6,163 nucleotides of DNA, taken from NCBI GenBank assembly GCA_902766185.1, contig CACXCQ010000211.1, positions 1 through 6,163 on the forward strand, given 5' to 3'. The notes beneath the pieces were generated by a model that was not told the origin of the DNA, ran no database searches, and saw only the letters and a program-made list of their open reading frames with translations. Position numbers and translations under genes: made by a program. The DNA comes from an uncultured Eubacteriales bacterium. Its GTDB lineage: Bacteria > Bacillota > Clostridia > Peptostreptococcales > Anaerovoracaceae. Shown here in pieces: positions 4,912 through 6,163 of this stretch. The stretch's first letter is position 1. Each line of letters opens with the position of its first letter.

Positions 4912-6162
4912 TCACCGCACTTCGTACCGGTCCATGATCTCGTAGATCTTCCCCACATCCAGCGTCTTCCGCACGCCTTCCGCCAGGATGTCATACTGTT
5001 GCTGAACGTACGTCTCGTGAGGGATCACTTCGATGTTGCCGGGGTCGAGTCCTTTGCGCCGGGCCAGCTCCCGGATCAGTTCCTCTGCGAGGACTCCTGT
5101 GTCAAACAGTCCGTGGAGATATGTGCCGATGACGTTGCCCGCATGGCAACCGTCGCGCTTGCCGTTGTCCAGCAGACAGAAGGGTTCTCCCCGGACCTCG
5201 CTCACCCCCATGTGGATCTCGTAGCTGTCCAGCCGGATCCCGCTGAAGGGTTCCGCCTGCACGGTGCCCTGCACCCGAGTCCTGGACTTCTGGGGAGTGA
5301 ATGTAGTGTCCACCGGAAGCAGACCCATGCCCCGCAGGTACTCCGTGTCGCCCTCCAGCTTTTGCGGATTGTAGAGGTTCTCCCCGAGCATCTGATAGCC
5401 CCCGCAGACCCCCAGCACCGGATGGCCAGCCTTTGCGAACTTGAGGATCTCCGCCTCCAGCCCGTTCTGCCGCATCCACAGAAGGTCGTCCATGGTGTTC
5501 TTCGTTCCGGGAATGATGATCAGGTCCGGGTTGCCCAGCTCCTTCACCTCCCGCACGTAGCGCACGTCGGAGAGCCCGTTCATCTCCAGGGCGTTGAAGT
5601 CCGTGAAATTGGAAAGCCTGGGCAGGCGGATCACCGCGATGTCGATGGGCGCCACCCCGCCTTTCTTATCCAGCCGGGAGGAAAGCGAGTCCTCGTCATC
5701 CAGATCCACGTGCAGCATGGGGATCACCCCGAGCACCGGAATACCGGTCTTTTCCTCCAGCATGTCAAGGCCCGGCTTCAGGATGTCCACGTCTCCCCGG
5801 AACTTGTTGATGACCATGCCTTCGATGCGCGCCCGGTCCTCCGGCGCCACAAGCTCCGCCGTTCCGTAGAGCTGCGCGAACACCCCGCCCCGGTCGATGT
5901 CACCCACCAAGAGCACCGGCGCGTTCAGTTCCCGGGCGAGGCCCATGTTGACGATGTCGTTCTCCGCCAGATTGATCTCCGCCGGGCTGCCCGCCCCTTC
6001 GATGACGATGATGTCGTTTTCCGCGGCCAGCTCATCGAACGCCCTGCGCACCTCCGGCAGCAGCTGCTTCTTGTAGTGGTGATAGTCCATGGCGCTCATC
6101 TCGTCCCGGATCTCCCCGAGAACGATGATCTGGCTTCCGGTATCGCTGCTGGGCTTCAGCAG
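4912..6162 (-). CDS. cobQ/cbiP: Cobyric acid synthase, glutamine-dependent (N-terminus outside window)
   Basis: This enzyme amidates side chains b, d, e and g of adenosyl-cobyrinic acid a,c-diamide, using ATP and glutamine, to give cobyric acid. 416 residues are visible, starting at LLKPSSDTGSQ; full-length members have about 500, so roughly 90 N-terminal residues including the P-loop are missing beyond the right edge. ATG 6099 is internal and not the start. Motifs of the synthetase part are IEGAGSPAEINL, VGDIDRGGVFAQLYG, VINKFRGD, DSLSSR and RLSNFTDFNALE. The C-terminal class I glutamine amidotransferase part shows VLGVCGGYQMLG, with the catalytic Cys codon at 5404-5406, SYEIHMG, and GTYLHGLFD with the conserved His codon at 5113-5115. 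It is intact as far as visible and precedes cbiC in an anaerobic-type cobalamin operon. Confidence 0.97.
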   Translation of the reverse strand: MLKPSSDTGSQIIVLGEIRDEMSAMDYHHYKKQLLPEVRRAFDELAAENDIIVIEGAGSPAEINLAENDIVNMGLARELNAPVLLVGDIDRGGVFAQLYGTAELVAPEDRARIEGMVINKFRGDVDILKPGLDMLEEKTGIPVLGVIPMLHVDLDDEDSLSSRLDKKGGVAPIDIAVIRLPRLSNFTDFNALEMNGLSDVRYVREVKELGNPDLIIIPGTKNTMDDLLWMRQNGLEAEILKFAKAGHPVLGVCGGYQMLGENLYNPQKLEGDTEYLRGMGLLPVDTTFTPQKSRTRVQGTVQAEPFSGIRLDSYEIHMGVSEVRGEPFCLLDNGKRDGCHAGNVIGTYLHGLFDTGVLAEELIRELARRKGLDPGNIEVIPHETYVQQQYDILAEGVRKTLDVGKIYEIMDRYEVR

Positions 6163-6163
6163 C

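Noticed and set aside
5102..5479. Minus-strand 125-codon frame inside cobyric acid synthase
   Set aside because: It is a shadow of the glutamine amidotransferase part, whose catalytic motifs are intact in the real frame.

Overview
The window looks like a piece of the chromosome of an anaerobic Gram-positive bacterium, probably a Clostridia-type Bacillota with fairly high GC. The reasons are the anaerobic-type corrin pathway gene cbiC, a signal peptide followed by repeated surface modules, strong purine-rich ribosome binding sites, and a cobalamin riboswitch in a long leader. No rRNA, tRNA, CRISPR array or transposase gene was found. The taxonomic placement is inference.

Left part (1-2530, minus strand): a single transcription unit. 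A promoter near 2502-2530 feeds a leader of about 470 nt. The leader carries a cobalamin riboswitch (2248-2460), then a sequence complementary to its conserved B12 box, then a terminator-like hairpin (2124-2150). The riboswitch controls a large secreted protein that starts at 2022 and runs off the left edge. Its visible part has a signal peptide, an N-terminal region, and modules that repeat with a period of 969 bp (323 codons). The part of the second copy inside the window is about 95% identical to the first at the DNA level.

Middle (2596-4180): a divergent plus-strand gene (2664-3596) encodes a protein that looks like a PD-(D/E)XK nuclease-like protein of unknown role. It is followed by about 580 bp with no convincing gene. 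This stretch holds two separate 14-bp tandem repeats, two collinear 78-bp elements with inverted-repeat ends, and a weak terminator-like hairpin.

Right part (4178-6163, minus strand): the end of a cobalamin biosynthesis operon. It contains most of cobyric acid synthase (cobQ/cbiP, N-terminus outside the window) followed by cobalt-precorrin-8 methylmutase (cbiC).

The parts fit a corrinoid theme. The cell makes cobalamin through cbiC and cobQ/cbiP, and cobalamin is predicted to control production of the repeat-rich surface protein. The best candidate for something undescribed is this riboswitch-controlled secreted protein, whose paired modules may capture a corrinoid at the cell surface. Riboswitch control is strongly supported by the sequence; corrinoid binding is only a hypothesis.
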